From: Malurus cyaneus samueli
Lineage: Eukaryota > Chordata > Aves > Passeriformes > Maluridae
DNA: 64,000 nucleotides
NCBI GenBank assembly: GCA_009741485.1
Contig: CM019230.1
Coordinates: 3,560,619 to 3,624,618, forward strand
Reading direction: 5' to 3'
Part shown: positions 29,801-43,716 of the stretch, in pieces
How positions within the stretch are numbered: position 1 is the first letter of the stretch
Layout: every line of letters begins with the position of its first letter
Notes under the pieces: generated by a model
Database searches by the model: none
Told to the model about the DNA's origin: nothing
What the model saw: only the letters and a program-made list of their open reading frames with translations
Program-made: the position numbers and the translations under genes

Positions 29801-32800
29801 AATTTAGAAGGCGGAAGTGAATGACACAGTAATATTTCCTTAATATTTTCCTAGAGAGCACGGGAGGACAAGAGCTTGGAAGACAAGAGCTTTTCTTTCA
29901 ATTCGTGGTTATGTTTGGTACCTAGCAGTCAAAGCAGGGTGGTAGCCTAGTGTTGAGGTTGCAGAGAGGGCCTGGTCTTTTATCCCCATATGATAGAGTA
30001 ATCTACAGATTAATATTTTCATCAAAACTTGCTCAGTTATGCTAATAACTGGCTCATCATCTCGAGTAAAAGGGTTGATTTGCATTTATAAATACACTAT
30101 TTAGAAATATAATTTGAGTGCAGATTACTGTTCAAGTAACAATACACCAGTAAATCGTAAAAATTCCTCTGAAAACTCCCCGGTTCTTCGGTGAGTTCAT
30201 TCCTGTGCAGGTCCAGCTGTGGGTAACAAGACCCACGGCTTCCCTGCAGAGGGCAGCAGAAAATTGTCTGCCCTGCTTGGCGTGTGCTCAGCGCTGTGAA
30301 CTCCCCGGGCTGGATTTCTAACGCTGATAGCAATTTAGATCAGAGTTCTGCATAGCCCCGTTCCCCAGTGAGGCTGATTCATGGCCCTGATTAGTTTCTC
30401 ATTTTTTTTATTTCACTCTGAAGTTATACTTACTGGACTAAAAAATTTCTCCCATGGCTGAGAGAAGAACATCACTTGACTTCAGGCTTAATATATTTTT
30501 TTTTTTACTATGCTTGTGGGAGATATCCCACCGTATTCAATAAAGATGAAACTAATAGAATTCTGTGGAAGCAAACCCATCTTTTGTGGAATTGTTCTAA
30601 AAGGGTAACCAAAAAGACTTTATAACACCAATTAGGATGATTTTTCTTCCTGTATAGTTCTAAAATTCCATCAGTCCTGAATCTTCAAGCCATTTTCCAT
30701 GCCCTTTATAAATCAAAGTGATTTTCTGCCCTGCACCTTTAATTGCAATTAGTCTTGTCTGTCTCAAAGGCCTTATTATTTGACGAGAAATTGTATTGAA
30801 TGGCTGCCTTGGTAAGCTGTTTGTATTTTAAATGACAGTAAACTTTAAAGATTTGTTTTCAGCTTCCATTTAAGATTAAAACTGACACTACCCCCTCCAG
30901 CTTTGGAAAACCAGCATTTTGCAGCTGACGTGCACTGTTCTCTGTGGGGATATGTTGGCAAATACAACTTTGTTCAACTTGGCCCTGCTTGTTAGGGCAG
31001 GGGCTTGATGTAAAGCTTGATCTGAACACTCAGACTTCAGGGGGATTAGAAAACCAGATGCAGGCTTCTCAGAAAGCATCTGCCTGGAAGGATTTGAAAC
31101 CAAGCTCATGTATTCCAATGTTTTTGCACTACAGAGTGTTTCAAATTCCATTGTGAGTCTTGCACCAAGCCTGTTTTGTGTTGATACAAGCATGTCATTC
31201 TAGGCAGGAATAGTTGCAATTAAAAACAACATAAGGTAACACATGAGCCAGCAATGCACACCAACAGCCAACCCTTCAGCTCAAATTATTGGAGGGAACC
31301 GAGTGCCTATCACAGGACCAAGATCATGGATTTTGGACGTACACAAGAAACATAAATGGCAGTACCTGAATCAGTTGGGAAACTTTCCACAAGTGTCAAT
31401 GCTTTCTCAGTTAAACGCTCATACATCTTTAACAAAATTTCCCCTTTCTATACCCATGGTGTAAGATGCCATTCAAAGTACTGAGACCCTGCTTCAGGTT
31501 AATAGGTTTGCTGGGTTTGTGTTGTGGGGGTGGCTTAGCAGTGTGGCTTACAAGACCCGGGTACAACTTTGAAGCTGTCCTTGCTTTTCTTCTCAATACC
31601 CCACTTGATAGGTAAAGATAATGATTGCATCCAGTAAAGTACTTCAGATTTGCTGAGCAAGAAGATTTGTCTAAATAGTGAGGTGCTAAGAAACAAAAAC
31701 AAGTTTTGCATTTTCTTTGAACAGTCAGCAAAGAAAGGAAAACTTGTTTTGGGTGCATCTGTTGTTTCCTTTGAGACCTACAGGGAATGATTTGCAAGAG
31801 GAAATAATTGTAGGAAATGTGTTCATATTTCCTGTTGATAAGGTAGAACACTTAATTCATACATCAGATTGAGATAGTGTTTTTTGCTTTTATATAAGCA
31901 CAAAATCCAGCCCATTTTAGTGTCTTTTAAAGACACTACTGCTTCACTTGTTTTGTGCCATCTTTTAACTGATGTGCTTTCATTTTTAAACTGAGAAAAC
32001 GCCTCTGCTGTTGGGGGGACTATGCAAATAATTTCAGACTCAAGGAAAAATGCTGATGGCAGCAACTCATCCTGACCATCTGTTGCTTCCAAGGACACCA
32101 ATGTAAATCCTTTTGTAACAAAGCTTGTTTTGTGAAGCTGGGTAAGTCTCCGTAGGCATGGGGCAGGAACTTGTGGTTCTGTATTGCAAACAGAGACATC
32201 GGAAGCCTGAGTATTAGAGGATAAATTTGTGGTGGAGTTGTTAGTCCTGGAGTACCAGCTGCTCATAACATAGCTTCCTAGCTTGGCAGGAGAAACTGGA
32301 AGCTAGTGAGAAAAGCTGCAAAGCACACAATCCCAATAATTGGATTTAGTAATGAAACCACTTCCTTTAAACATTTGGAATAGATCTTCAGATGGTACAA
32401 AATTTGGCAGCTCATTACCCAGGCAGAACCTCTGTCCCTGTATGTCTCCCTATGCAATGCAATGTGTCATCTCTCAATGAAACCCAGGTTCAGTGTTTCA
32501 TTATTGCTGTGGAATTTAGTTCTTAATACAATGGACTTTCTTTACGTTCACTTTAGCTCTATTGATTTTCACAGAGCAAAACCAGTGAATATGGCTCAGT
32601 GTCTGTTTATTTTTTAGCAGGTTGTTTTGGGTGTGTTTTTTTCCACATTGGTGATGGCTAGTTTCAGGACATGTAGCTGAAATTTGCCTTGGAAAGTTAA
32701 CTTTGGTGACTCAGCAAGTCTTGATTCTTTGGCCTGAATTTTTTTAATCAAACTTTTTCTGATCCTCCTGCAACTTAATGCATTTAAGACCTGGAAACAC

Positions 32801-35800
32801 TTTTCATTGTTTGGTGCAGGAATTTACGAGTGAGTTGTATACATAAATTGTATATATTTGTGAGCCTGAAGTCTCAATTTATTGTTGTATTTCCCTCAAA
32901 GGGAAATATTTCTCAGTCCTTTCTGAGCTATTGGTCCTTTGTAAAACTTATATTGAGGAACACATTTTCTGTGACATCTGGGGTAGCAGAGGATGCCAAG
33001 TTCTCATTGTGCTGCTTTGCAATTTTAATCAGTGTAGCTACTTTGCCTCCTGTTCCAGCAGTAAACAAGTTATTTAGTATTTCTACATCTACCTCAGGAC
33101 TACTCCAAAACTTTCCTGTTCTCATTGAGGAGTTCCTTCAGTTGCTTAACACAATCTGGAAAATACGAAAATTATTTTATCTCAGATAAAGTAATATAAT
33201 TTCACCTGTAATCTTCATCCAGACACCAGAGTAAATATGCCACATTGTAATATAGTCCTGGCTGGCTACAGTTGGTTGGGAATTGTGTAACTCCCTACCC
33301 CATGTTACATGCTCAGATGTTTCTGGCGAAGTAAACTGGTGTGACTGTGAGATGGAACAGGACCTATACCCCACAGCAGACATTACAACCTCCTACTATG
33401 CAACTGGAGATCCAGATAGCAAGGAAAAGTCTTCTGGCTGAGCAGCTCTTCACAGTGTGGCTGACAGTAGTGTGGTAGAATTAGAATAGCAAGGTGAGAC
33501 AAGAAACTGATAGTTTTGCCAGAAGCATGGGCAACAAATCAAAATGATTTGGTACAGGAATCTCAGTTGCTGCATGCTCCTTAGTACAGGAAGGACATGT
33601 AAGGGAAGCGTGCAAGTTCTGTTTCAGCTGTGGTTAACTCCTTATATCAAAAACTGAAGCAGGACAAGTAATCTGAAATGAATGCACTGAGGTGGAGCCT
33701 GCAAATAGCCACATGCTGACTCAGCAATCAGCACTGTCTTGTGTACTGACCCTACCGGATTTGGTCTGGTGGGAATACCAGACCCTCCTTGCTCTCAGTG
33801 TTATTTTTATCAGTACCTTCAGTTCCATGTTCTTCAAACAGGTCATTATTTTCCAGGTTGAAACACCTTTTACCTTCTGTTTTGTTTAGTTGTAGCTTAT
33901 CTGCATCATTCAGGCTTGATTTGTTTGATTGGTCCTCTAACTCTGCAGCTTGCCAGACGTCTGGTCTTTTCAGTGGGATTGGTCAGACAATATCAAGACA
34001 GATAAATATTTCTCAGGCTGAGACTGCCTGTCTGCTAGATAAGAACTACATTTACTTCTATTATCTGCACTTGTGTTTGTAAGTGGATTAGTTTAATTTG
34101 GTCCTTTGGAGAGAAGCGGGTGAACTATTCTTCAGACAGATCTTGGATTTGGTTTAAGGACAGGCTTTCTGATGTGGTCTGTGAAGTACCTTGTAGCCCT
34201 GTAGGAATACTTTATGTGTCTGGTTCCTGACAGCAATTTGGAGCTCTAATGATTGTGCTTCTAATTATGTACAGAGGTAAATTTTCAGATGAAAGAACGG
34301 GGAGTTTCATCATCTGTCCCATTAAGTGCAGTAGGGTTTCTGTTGTGCAGAGGAGTGACTGCCTAAGAACTGGCACTGATACCTGCAGCAAGGGGAAGGG
34401 TTTCTCAGGAAGCGTTTCTCAGGCTGCACAAGGCACCTTCCATCCGTCCACAGTGTGTAACTCTGATTAAAGGAGATACTGACTCCTCAAATGAGCCATG
34501 TCTGTCACAGCTTACGTTACTGTCATTTACCTTTAATGTCATTTTTCTCCCCCAACAGGGGGCTAGATGTGGACATTTGTCCAGCATGTATTAGAGTGGC
34601 TGGTCAGTGTTAGAGGACTGGGGAAATTGGTAACACCCAGCCTTTGTGATTGTGACTGCTTCCAGACAAAAGGGCAAGGTTCAGTGTCCTGCTAATGGAC
34701 TTAAGTATTCCATAATGGAGACTCCAGGTATTTGGGAAATGGCCTCTTTTGCTGCATATCCTGTCAAGTTTGGGTTAGTTGTTCCCATTCAGTTTACCTT
34801 GCTATTGGTTGGTTATTTCGGTGGCTTTAATGCTAGCTTCCACCACAGTTCTGTCCTCCAGGCTTGGCAATAGGATTTCTCTGGTTTCAGGGTTTTTCTC
34901 TATGGTTTGTGTTTCTGCTTGAATTTTCCATTTTGGAAGGATTCTTTTAATTTTTTACCCATTTTTGTACCTGCTTTTGTACCATCATTTTTTAGTGTCT
35001 GCTTCTGCTTCTGTTTCTAGCTGTAGTACTAAAATCCAGCAACTGGTACCAGGTAAAGGAAGGAAAAATGTTCTCTGTTACGGCAGCGTCCACCCTGTGT
35101 AACAGCTCTAGGACTGTATCAGCAGGGAGTGTGGGAGGAGGCTGAGAGGAGGTAAATACGGGAGAACACAGAGGGTGCAGTAACTGCTCATTTGTACTGT
35201 GGGAGTGTGCTTCAAGTTTCACTTGATTGCTTCCTCTTTAATTGAAGCCTCGCCTAATTGAGCTGGGAGCTTTCCCTTCTCTGGTTCACAGTACTGTGTG
35301 TCTTTTTTTTCTTTATTTGCCATTTTACCTTCAACATGACACTGATGTGAGAGGAATATTTATTTTTAGCCCTTCTTCCCATGATTAATCCATGCAGGTT
35401 GTGCTTGACGGTTCAATGCTATTTTAATGATGTAGGCAACAGCTGTTTTCTCCATGTCTTATCAAATATCCTCCATGTGCTAATAATAACAAAGAAATTT
35501 CTTTATTCTTGGCTATTCTGAATTTCCACCCAAGGGATATCATTGCATCTTTTCATGGGGACTGCAATCTAGGAATAAGTACTTGTGGCTAGCGAGGTAG
35601 ATTCTGCTTTAAGCAAATAAGTATGATTGAGAATTTAACATCCATTTTATCTGGATTCTGTTTTCACACTTAGGATGGCAGGGCTAATATTTTTAACAGC
35701 TCAGTAGTTTTAACGGTTGTCTTGTTGCTTTGGTAAAATAATGAGTATACCAATCTGCTTTGCTATCAGATGCTGTAGGGATTGTTTAATTAGACTAATT

Positions 35801-38800
35801 TCTGTTTTCATTAACACTTCTATTAACTGTGTTTTAATGATACTGTTTACAGATTCTTATTTTGTGAATTTTTTTTCCTACATATTTTCTCTCATCCTTT
35901 TTGTTGCCTGTTTGCTGTCACAAAATTGATGCTACAACAATTGTCTCATTTTCAGGAGGTCTCTCAGTGATGTTAAGTGACAAAATGTGGTACCCACACT
36001 ACTGGCAATGGTATGCCCTCATGTCCATGGTCCCTCCCAAAGCAGGGTAGCCTGAACCATTACTCCACTAAAAAAGTAGGACAAAATCATGTAAATTGTA
36101 GCAGTTTTGGCATACCATGAGAGACCAGAACTGTGATAATGGCACATATCCCAAATTCCTTCTGACTTCGTGTTCTCTGTGCTGATTTTTAAGATCTGTG
36201 AGAGATGTGGTTTTCAGTGGACTCTGTCATATTTAAGATTTATAATAATTACCCTGGAGAAAGTTCTGGATTTGTGAAATAGTTGCTTGCTTCCAAGCCT
36301 TTTACAGTCTGCAGTATACCACAGAAGAATGCAGTTTATTCTTAGGCCTGGAAACTTATTCTACTACCTAAGTGCTTCATCAAATTCACTAGTAATAAAT
36401 AGCATGTTTTTCTTGCTTAGCAGTCTTATCTTCAGAAGTGAATTTAAGAAAGCATTTTGCAGGTGGATTTCATTCTGCTATAACATTGTACCACAGCTCA
36501 GTGCCAGGTTTATTCATTAACTTTTTATCCATACAGGTGCATACTTCTAAAATAACTTGGATTTTGAACAGTATCTGGAAGACAAAGTATTTCAGCTGCT
36601 CTTAACAACTTAGGAGTTAGTCACCACAGAACATTGCCTGCTCTGTCTTCTAAAAAAATGAACATTTGCAAACACTTCACTTGGTTTATAAAAAAATGAA
36701 GTTGTCAAGGACAATAACAGCAGAAGTAGAAACCACTTAGCAATTTTTTTTTGTCAAGACTGATACGAAAATTATATTTGAAAGAGAGCTGTGTTGTAAA
36801 GCACCTGAGAGGCCACTGCTAGTAAAAGTGAATAGCTTCATGTATTGAAAAGCATAGGCCTGCTGGAAAATAATGGTTTGAATGCAAGTCTGCAACTTGA
36901 CAAATTAAATATCTATTAAAATGTGTATTGGGAAAAAAAAAAAATTACACTGTTGCCATGGTTACCAAAACTTCCTTAGTTCCAGGGCTGCAGTGCATTT
37001 CACTTCAAAGAAGAATCCCTTTTTCCCCCTTCTTTAAGTATAATCAAATAGAACTTTCAGAAGTGCTTTTAATTTGCATGCATTAGTTGGTGAAACTTGT
37101 TGCCACAAAGAATCAAAACCCCAGAAATACAGCTGTTCCCAAAAAATATACTCATATCTTTGAATTAAATCTCATTAAATCATATTCTCTGGTTCTGCAC
37201 TGTAGAGCAGAAGTGACCATCCCTTGGCTGGGGGGACACTGGGACTCCCAGCAGCCCGCTGAGTGTGGGTAAAACTCTAACAAATGCTATTGTGGGTGTC
37301 TTGTGTGTGTTTATATGAGTGGCTGATGCCCAGTTTTTCTTGAAATGGGTTTTACACTTTTGAATATTTTTGCTGTAAAGTACTTCTTTGAGTAGTAAAT
37401 GAGAAAGGTTAGGGAGGAATGAATTTTATGGTCAAGCTCTGCCATCATTGTCCCATAAAGGCTTGTTTCCTCTAAAGCTGCAGGTGCTGCCACCATGTCA
37501 TTGTGGCCAATACAGGGGTTTTTGGAAAATGCAGCCTGTTACTTGTAATGTGGAGGAATGGACATAAGCCCCATCAGGTGAGATCCTGTTAGACAATACC
37601 TGTGCAGCTTCCCTCATGGAACTCAGTAAATGATAATATTAGCAAGGTTGTAAAAACAATACAGAGTGAAGTAAGGGAAATAAAACCAAGGGATTTTTTT
37701 TCTCTGTTGTCCTGGAACCTGCCCCATGCCAACAGCACATCTGCCCAGCAAAGGTCAGAGATCAAGTGCTTCTGACACTGCTTACTTCTGTCAGGGATTG
37801 TTCCCTTTATATACAGGACAAAAGAGCCTGTGTTGAGGCGTTTCCCGTCGTGCCCTCCATGGTTATTATGTAAAGTTGACTCTCTTATTGTGGCCGTACA
37901 TTTTCTGCATATTGTCAAACATTTTTTATTCCACGTGGAACTTCTGCTTATGGCTTTAATGTGTACATTTGAGTCTGTGTAAATAAGTAATGGAGGGAAA
38001 CTATGTGCTGAATTAAGTCTGTTTGCTTTAGAGCTGCAAAGCTTTGTCCCTCAGGAAAACAATCTGTCAGGATACATGAAAGCATTCCGTTGTTTGCTGG
38101 GAGTGTGCACATCTGGGTAAGTTACAGCATTTGTGGTGACACGATTCCCCATTCCCTTCCTATGTGCCCTCTCAGATGTGGCTGATCCAGCTGGAGGGAT
38201 GTGGAGTGCTGCATCCACAGAGGAGGAGGAGGAGAGTGTGGGTCTCTAATGTAGCACTCATGGCCTGATTTATTTTGATTTGAGCAGGATTGAGGAGTGC
38301 CTGAAGTGAAAGTGAAAACCAAGGGATGAAGTAACACTGACTATAACTTCTGGTTCAGTTCTGATATGTCCATTAAATCTTCTAGTCCTTATATCAAACT
38401 ACCTATTTATTACAGGTGAAATATCTGGGTGGTTACTGTACCAACCTTCCCAAGGTTTAGGAGTTGAATGGAAGATACTTGTTTTAACCCTTTGCTGTTC
38501 TTAGGTCCATCTGCTCTGTAAGAGGCTAGATTCACTTTGCATACTCTTAAGTTGGAGCAAGAAAACTGTATAATGTTGTGCACAGAGAAGAAAGGGATTA
38601 ATTTTTGAAATTACCACAGTAGCTGTATCCTCTTTTTTGTATTAAATGAGTAGGGTACTGCTTATTTAAATTCTGCAAGCAGTTTTGAAAATAGCTGAAA
38701 GCTCTCACAGATCAACAGCATGCACTCTAGATAGATTGTTGTAAAAACAAAATGCTTCCCGTAATATGCACCTTTCCAAGCACATACATTGGTCCATCCA

Positions 38801-41800
38801 GGGTGTATTTCTGAAAGAGCTTGTTCACCAATACCAATATGTTTGAAAGTTCAATTTTCTGGCACTTTTGAATCTGCTTCTGAACACATTCTGAGGGTTG
38901 GAAACATCATGTGGATTGTATAAATAAAAACACCAAATTGCCTGGGGTGCATCTGTGCCCCTTGCTGTGCAGGCTGGCTGTTTCTCTGCCATCAGCCTGA
39001 CATTTTCAATCAAGTTTTTAATGGACTCCTGGGGCTCCCCCAGTTTCTGTTCGAGCAGAGTCTGGCATGAGTCTCCCCAAGTCCATAGCAATGAAAAGCT
39101 TTATTTTAGCTTTTGATTGTACAGAAATTTAGTGACAGTGGGAAAGAATAAAACTGGTTGGATGAGTGCCAGAATAGCAGGAAAGAGCTGTCTTTAGAAA
39201 AAATTCATAACCTACATTTTGTTTTGTCAAATTAGGAAGTGCAAAGTATAGGGCAACCAGAGATCAGACTCCTCTGTAATCTTTTCCAGATTTTGACAGA
39301 TTGACAGTTTTAATTAAGAATGTTTTGTTTAATTCATTTTGCCTTTACACCTGAGAGTGTTCACAGGCCTGTGCAGGTTTGGACTGCAATTCTGCAGGTT
39401 TGTTTTTTGTTTTTTTTTTAAATATAATTGTTGGTCATTAAAAAAGATTGAAGTAAATGTTATGAAGGCTTTTAATTTTCATTCCTGTTCAGGAACTTCC
39501 CAGATCCCCTCTTATGCTTACATAAGTTATTTTAAACAGTTTCTTATATTTTAAAACTTCTTGTTCTAAAGGAAGAGTGAACCATAAAACCAAAACAGTC
39601 ATTATGGGCATCTCAGTTCTAAATAAAAGAAGTCATTCTGATTGTCTCTCCATGTTAGATTTGTAGCAGCAGCTGTTGTAAAAACTGGTAAAGGTTGAAG
39701 TCCTGTGATCTGTGTGAATAGATGTTGGGATTTTATATGGAGAAAGATATCAATTAACTTCCTCTGTATCCTTGTGGGAGTTACAATTATTATTCCTCTA
39801 TACAGTAGGTGGAGACAAAGACCTCATGAATTTTATCATGGTCTGCTCACACTGATTTTATTAGTTATACTTGGGCTCTCCTAATTTTCGGTATTATTAA
39901 ATCCCTTTATAAAAGTAACAACTGTGAAACAATTTTATTCCAAAATTTGTTAATTTATATTCACATTAATGCTGTAATTATTTTGCTGGCTATTATTGGT
40001 AAATTTAAATTGGTTCTTTCAAATATAGGAGGTGATTTGGGGATTGATCTGTGAAACCTTTCTGTGTAGGTTCAAATCTGTCTTAGGCCCAAAAATTCAG
40101 AGGTCAAAGCACGCCCAGGACTGACTTCAAGTTTGAACATATCTTGAGATTCCCAGTGGTGTGGGAGTTGGAGCTCTGTGCAGCCTGGAAGATTGAGGTG
40201 TGGTCTGCCTGTGTATATAAAGTGAATTTCTATGTGTATGTGTGTTTATATAAACCCAGTGCATGTTTACAGGTGGGTGTTTGTGTGCTTAGAGCATGTT
40301 TGACTGCACACAGAATATGCCTTTGGCGGCTTGCCTCTGCCTAAACTTACCTGAAAATTTACAATGTACTTTGTAGTAGTGAGGGCAAATGGACTTCAAT
40401 AATAAAGTGGGAAATATGGTTTCATTAGCTTTTCAGAGTGAAAAGAGTGTTTGCAAATTTCTCAAATGTTGGGTGACTATTTCAAGTCACCTGTAGATGT
40501 ATTTTTATTTAAATCTTCTCCTTAATATAATTTACACTGTGCTGTTAGTACTCTGTAATAGAGGGAGTTTCTGCCATATGCATCACGCTATGTACACTGA
40601 AGTTGAATGAAAGAGTCATGCCAGTGATGGATTCCCAGTTATACAATATACAATAGTTCAAGGTAGATTTCGTGTTACATTGGATGCCAGGCAGGTTGCC
40701 TTAGGAGAGAAGACTTTGTCACATCTATTCCTCATTTTCAGCTAAGGTTACAGTTCGGCAAAGCTGTGTGATTTCAGCTGATCATGGTGCAATTTATTGA
40801 TCTCAGATTGCTCTGATCAAAGTTTCTGTGGTTCTTAAAACAGAGAGTTTACCTAGTGAGGTGTATTTGTGACAGTGTAGATTCAAGACAGCAAAGTGGA
40901 GTTTTACCCAGTAAGGAGCATAGAAGAAGAGCCCACATATCAGGGTAAGATCAGATACCTGAACTTAGGAGCTGTTTAAGCAAAATTTTAAGAGGGATTT
41001 CTATTTCTTGCTGTGTCAAAAAATTTGAGAAGGGTTGTTATCAAGTACCTCTGTTCCTTGTCTGCCTTTGAGGGGAGAACATTTGCCTTCCGAAAGGAAT
41101 ACCTGGGATTAGGCAGGAGAATTTGTTCTCTGTTCAGTTCCTCATTATGCCAAGTGCTTTGTGTGTATGGGACAATTAATTTCACTGGAATCCTGACAAA
41201 ATTTTCATCTCATGTGAGAGTTGTGTATGTCTGATTTTTCACTTGTGGGTAGTATATGCTACAGAAGGTCAAAATGGATGCTATTATTATATACAGTTCA
41301 TATGAAGAGGCAATGAGCAGAGCAGTTTTCCAAAATAAAGACAACACAAGGTTTAGGGGTAACTGATAAAGATGTGCAGAATCAGTGCCTGCGCAGTATC
41401 ATCCCTGTTCTGATGAGGTGGGTGTTTACAGGGCATCTCTGAATAAATCAAAATACCCTCCTGTAAACATCAGTGGGAAGCTGAGAATGACATACAGGTG
41501 GGTGTGTGGATCTTGCCTCTAGTGATGCACAGAGCCTGTCTTTCCAGTGTCATTCAAGCAGAGGCTGAAAGTCTAAACATCCCAACATCGCTTTAACTCT
41601 CAAGGACATTCAGCTCTTCAAATGCAATGTGGTATTTTCCAATTTTGACCTACTGAGCTAATCACAAGGATTGAACAGAAATCCTGACTTGGAGTATAGA
41701 TGATGATAGTGAGTGAATGCGCAGTCAGACAACAGTGCTACTGCTTGGTACATGAGTTATTTTATTGGTCTCAGAGTTATGGCTCATCACAGTTTCTTCT

Positions 41801-43655
41801 ATGCTTCTTTACTCTAAGAGTGTGATTTAATTTAGATCTATATAATAAACTCTTTAGATCATTAACAGACATAAACTATTATATTCCTGAGGTTTGTAGC
41901 ACTATTCACTGTAAATCCAGCAGAATTCATCTTCAACTAGGAATGCTGCCAGGGCTGAGGGGGAACCATGCTTTTCATGTATCCATCCAAGCTTTGCTAG
42001 GCTGAGGAAATAAGATTTTGAGGAGCCTAGAGCCAGATGGGGATGGTCAAACTAATGGTTCCTTCTCTGGCTGCATTTACCTGCATCTTCTCTTTGACCA
42101 CCAGGTGCTAATCAAAGCTGTGTTCTCTAAGGGAGCTCGTGTAGGAGCTGCTCTATGTTGGGGCAGTACAGAGGATGTTTCATGGAGCAGGGATTTCTGT
42201 AGCTTTTGGACTGAACATGTGAGACCACAGCTTCCTCTGCTCCTCTGAGTAGTCCACTGTTAGCTGAGGCTTCCCTTTCTGTCAGAAATCACAACAAAGG
42301 AAATAACATTTGTAGAATTTAAATTACATTCTTTTCTGTGTGTTGTTAGATATTCCATACAAAATTGTAGGAATGGATCAGTATAAATGCCATCCAATTT
42401 ACTGTTTTTCTGTATATAAATTTCCCATATTTTCCACTCTACATGCATGCACATAATTTATACATTGTGTTATTCATATTCTTTATCAATAACAAGGATA
42501 ATTGATGAGGAAGAAAAAAAAAGCAGCAAGTTAGTCTATTTGGTTATCTCCACACTTGTTTAACAATGCCCTCGGAAGTGGAAGGATAACAAATGTTGTG
42601 CTGTCAGTTTGATTTTTAAGGTGGCATGTGGATAATCTCTGGTGGGCTTGAAAAATGAAGCTGCCATAGCTGCAGACTTTCAGTGCTAATGGTGGGGGCA
42701 GAGAGGTACGAAGAGATCCAAACATAGAGGTAAGACACTGAGATGGACAGAGCTTTTCATTCCAGAGTATCGCTTAATGTTTGTGTTGGCTTTGCTGTTC
42801 CTGTTGGCTCACGTCTATAGGATGCAGACCGCTCTGTGAAAGGAGGAATGAAGTGTCAGAAGTGGCTGGAGGGAGACTTCTTTGAAAGTTACTGTATTTG
42901 TGAGCCAGTAAATAAGTGGGCAAATGCAGTGTTAACTTAGAAGGAAGTAAATTTCATTTGAGCATGTTATTTTTGTTCACAGAAGGCCAAATCCTGAGAG
43001 ATACTAAGGATTAAGTGTTTCTGATAAAATGTTCTTGTGTAGATTCAACTTCAAGTTGCCTTGGGTTTTCTTCTCCAGATATGCATAAGATTTGGCTCTG
43101 TCTGTGATAACTAGTTTTGCTCAAATTATTTATCAAACTGCTTTGTAATGTCTGACTCAAATGCACATAACATTTGCCTAAAAAATGTGTTTTGGGAGCA
43201 GAAGACTTTGCTTGAGGTCTCTGCTGTTAAATCTTTGCTGAGGGGCAGGGAGAGGCTGTGAGTTTTTTGGCGAAGTTAATAAAATGTGTGGATTAGTGAA
43301 GTGCTGATTAGTGAGGTTCTATTGTCGACAGAAACATTCCTGCCTTAGCTGAAACCCAGATGGAAAGCTGCCCGCCTCGATTGCGGAAAATGGTTTATGT
43401 TGCTGCTCTGCTGGAGTATGTTGCTGAGGTTGCAGCAGAGTGAATCTTACTAATGTCTTGAAGTGTAATTAACTCTGTTGTTCGATGTAAATATTTGAAT
43501 ACTGCTCATTCGGTCTCTACAGGGGCCTGTTTAAAACAATTTTTGCCAAAGAGCTCAAAGGCCAGTAGGAATGTGTGTGCATTAATAAACTTCTCTTTGT
43601 CCTGGACTTGATCCAGAGCTTATAGAGGGCAGATAGGATGAGATCTTCCCATCTC
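29800..43655. other. Intergenic gene desert, left part
   Basis: About 14 kb without any exon, RNA gene or CR1 copy I can support. In human the matching interval between COPRS and RAB11FIP4 is also long and gene-poor. Points of interest inside are a CpG-bearing block at 30178-30365, a homeodomain-type TTTAATTGCAATTAG at about 30739 and an X-box at 36952. Open frames are short and without domains. Confidence 0.6.
36952..36966. promoter_or_regulatory. RFX-type X-box palindrome
   Basis: GTTGCCATGGTTACC matches the X-box bound by RFX factors (two half-sites GTTGCC and GGTTAC around CATG). X-boxes occur in ciliary gene promoters and enhancers. No promoter is evident here, so an enhancer role is inference. 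Confidence 0.45.
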
Positions 43656-43658
43656 ATG

Positions 43659-43716
43659 TATTTACAGTAGGGCTCAGAGTGCTTGATCAAGGCTTCATTG
43701 TGCTGTCATTGTGCCC
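43659..43716 (+). repeat. Old amniote interspersed repeat relic
   Basis: The segment TTTACAGTAGGGCTCAGAG, followed by TTGATCAAGGCTTCATTGTG and a CTGTCATTGTGC end, resembles a repeat common in turtle, crocodile and bird genomes (typical form ACAGTAG..CCAT TGTGCTAG). I cannot name the family with certainty. It is strongly diverged. Confidence 0.4.

Noticed and set aside
31429..32266. Two minus-strand frames of 140 and 147 codons
   Set aside because: Length alone is the only support. Sequence shows no domain and the region is ordinary AT-rich DNA.
39784..39822. Possible MIR relic (ATTATTATTCCTCTATACAG)
   Set aside because: The match is too short and AT-rich to separate from chance.
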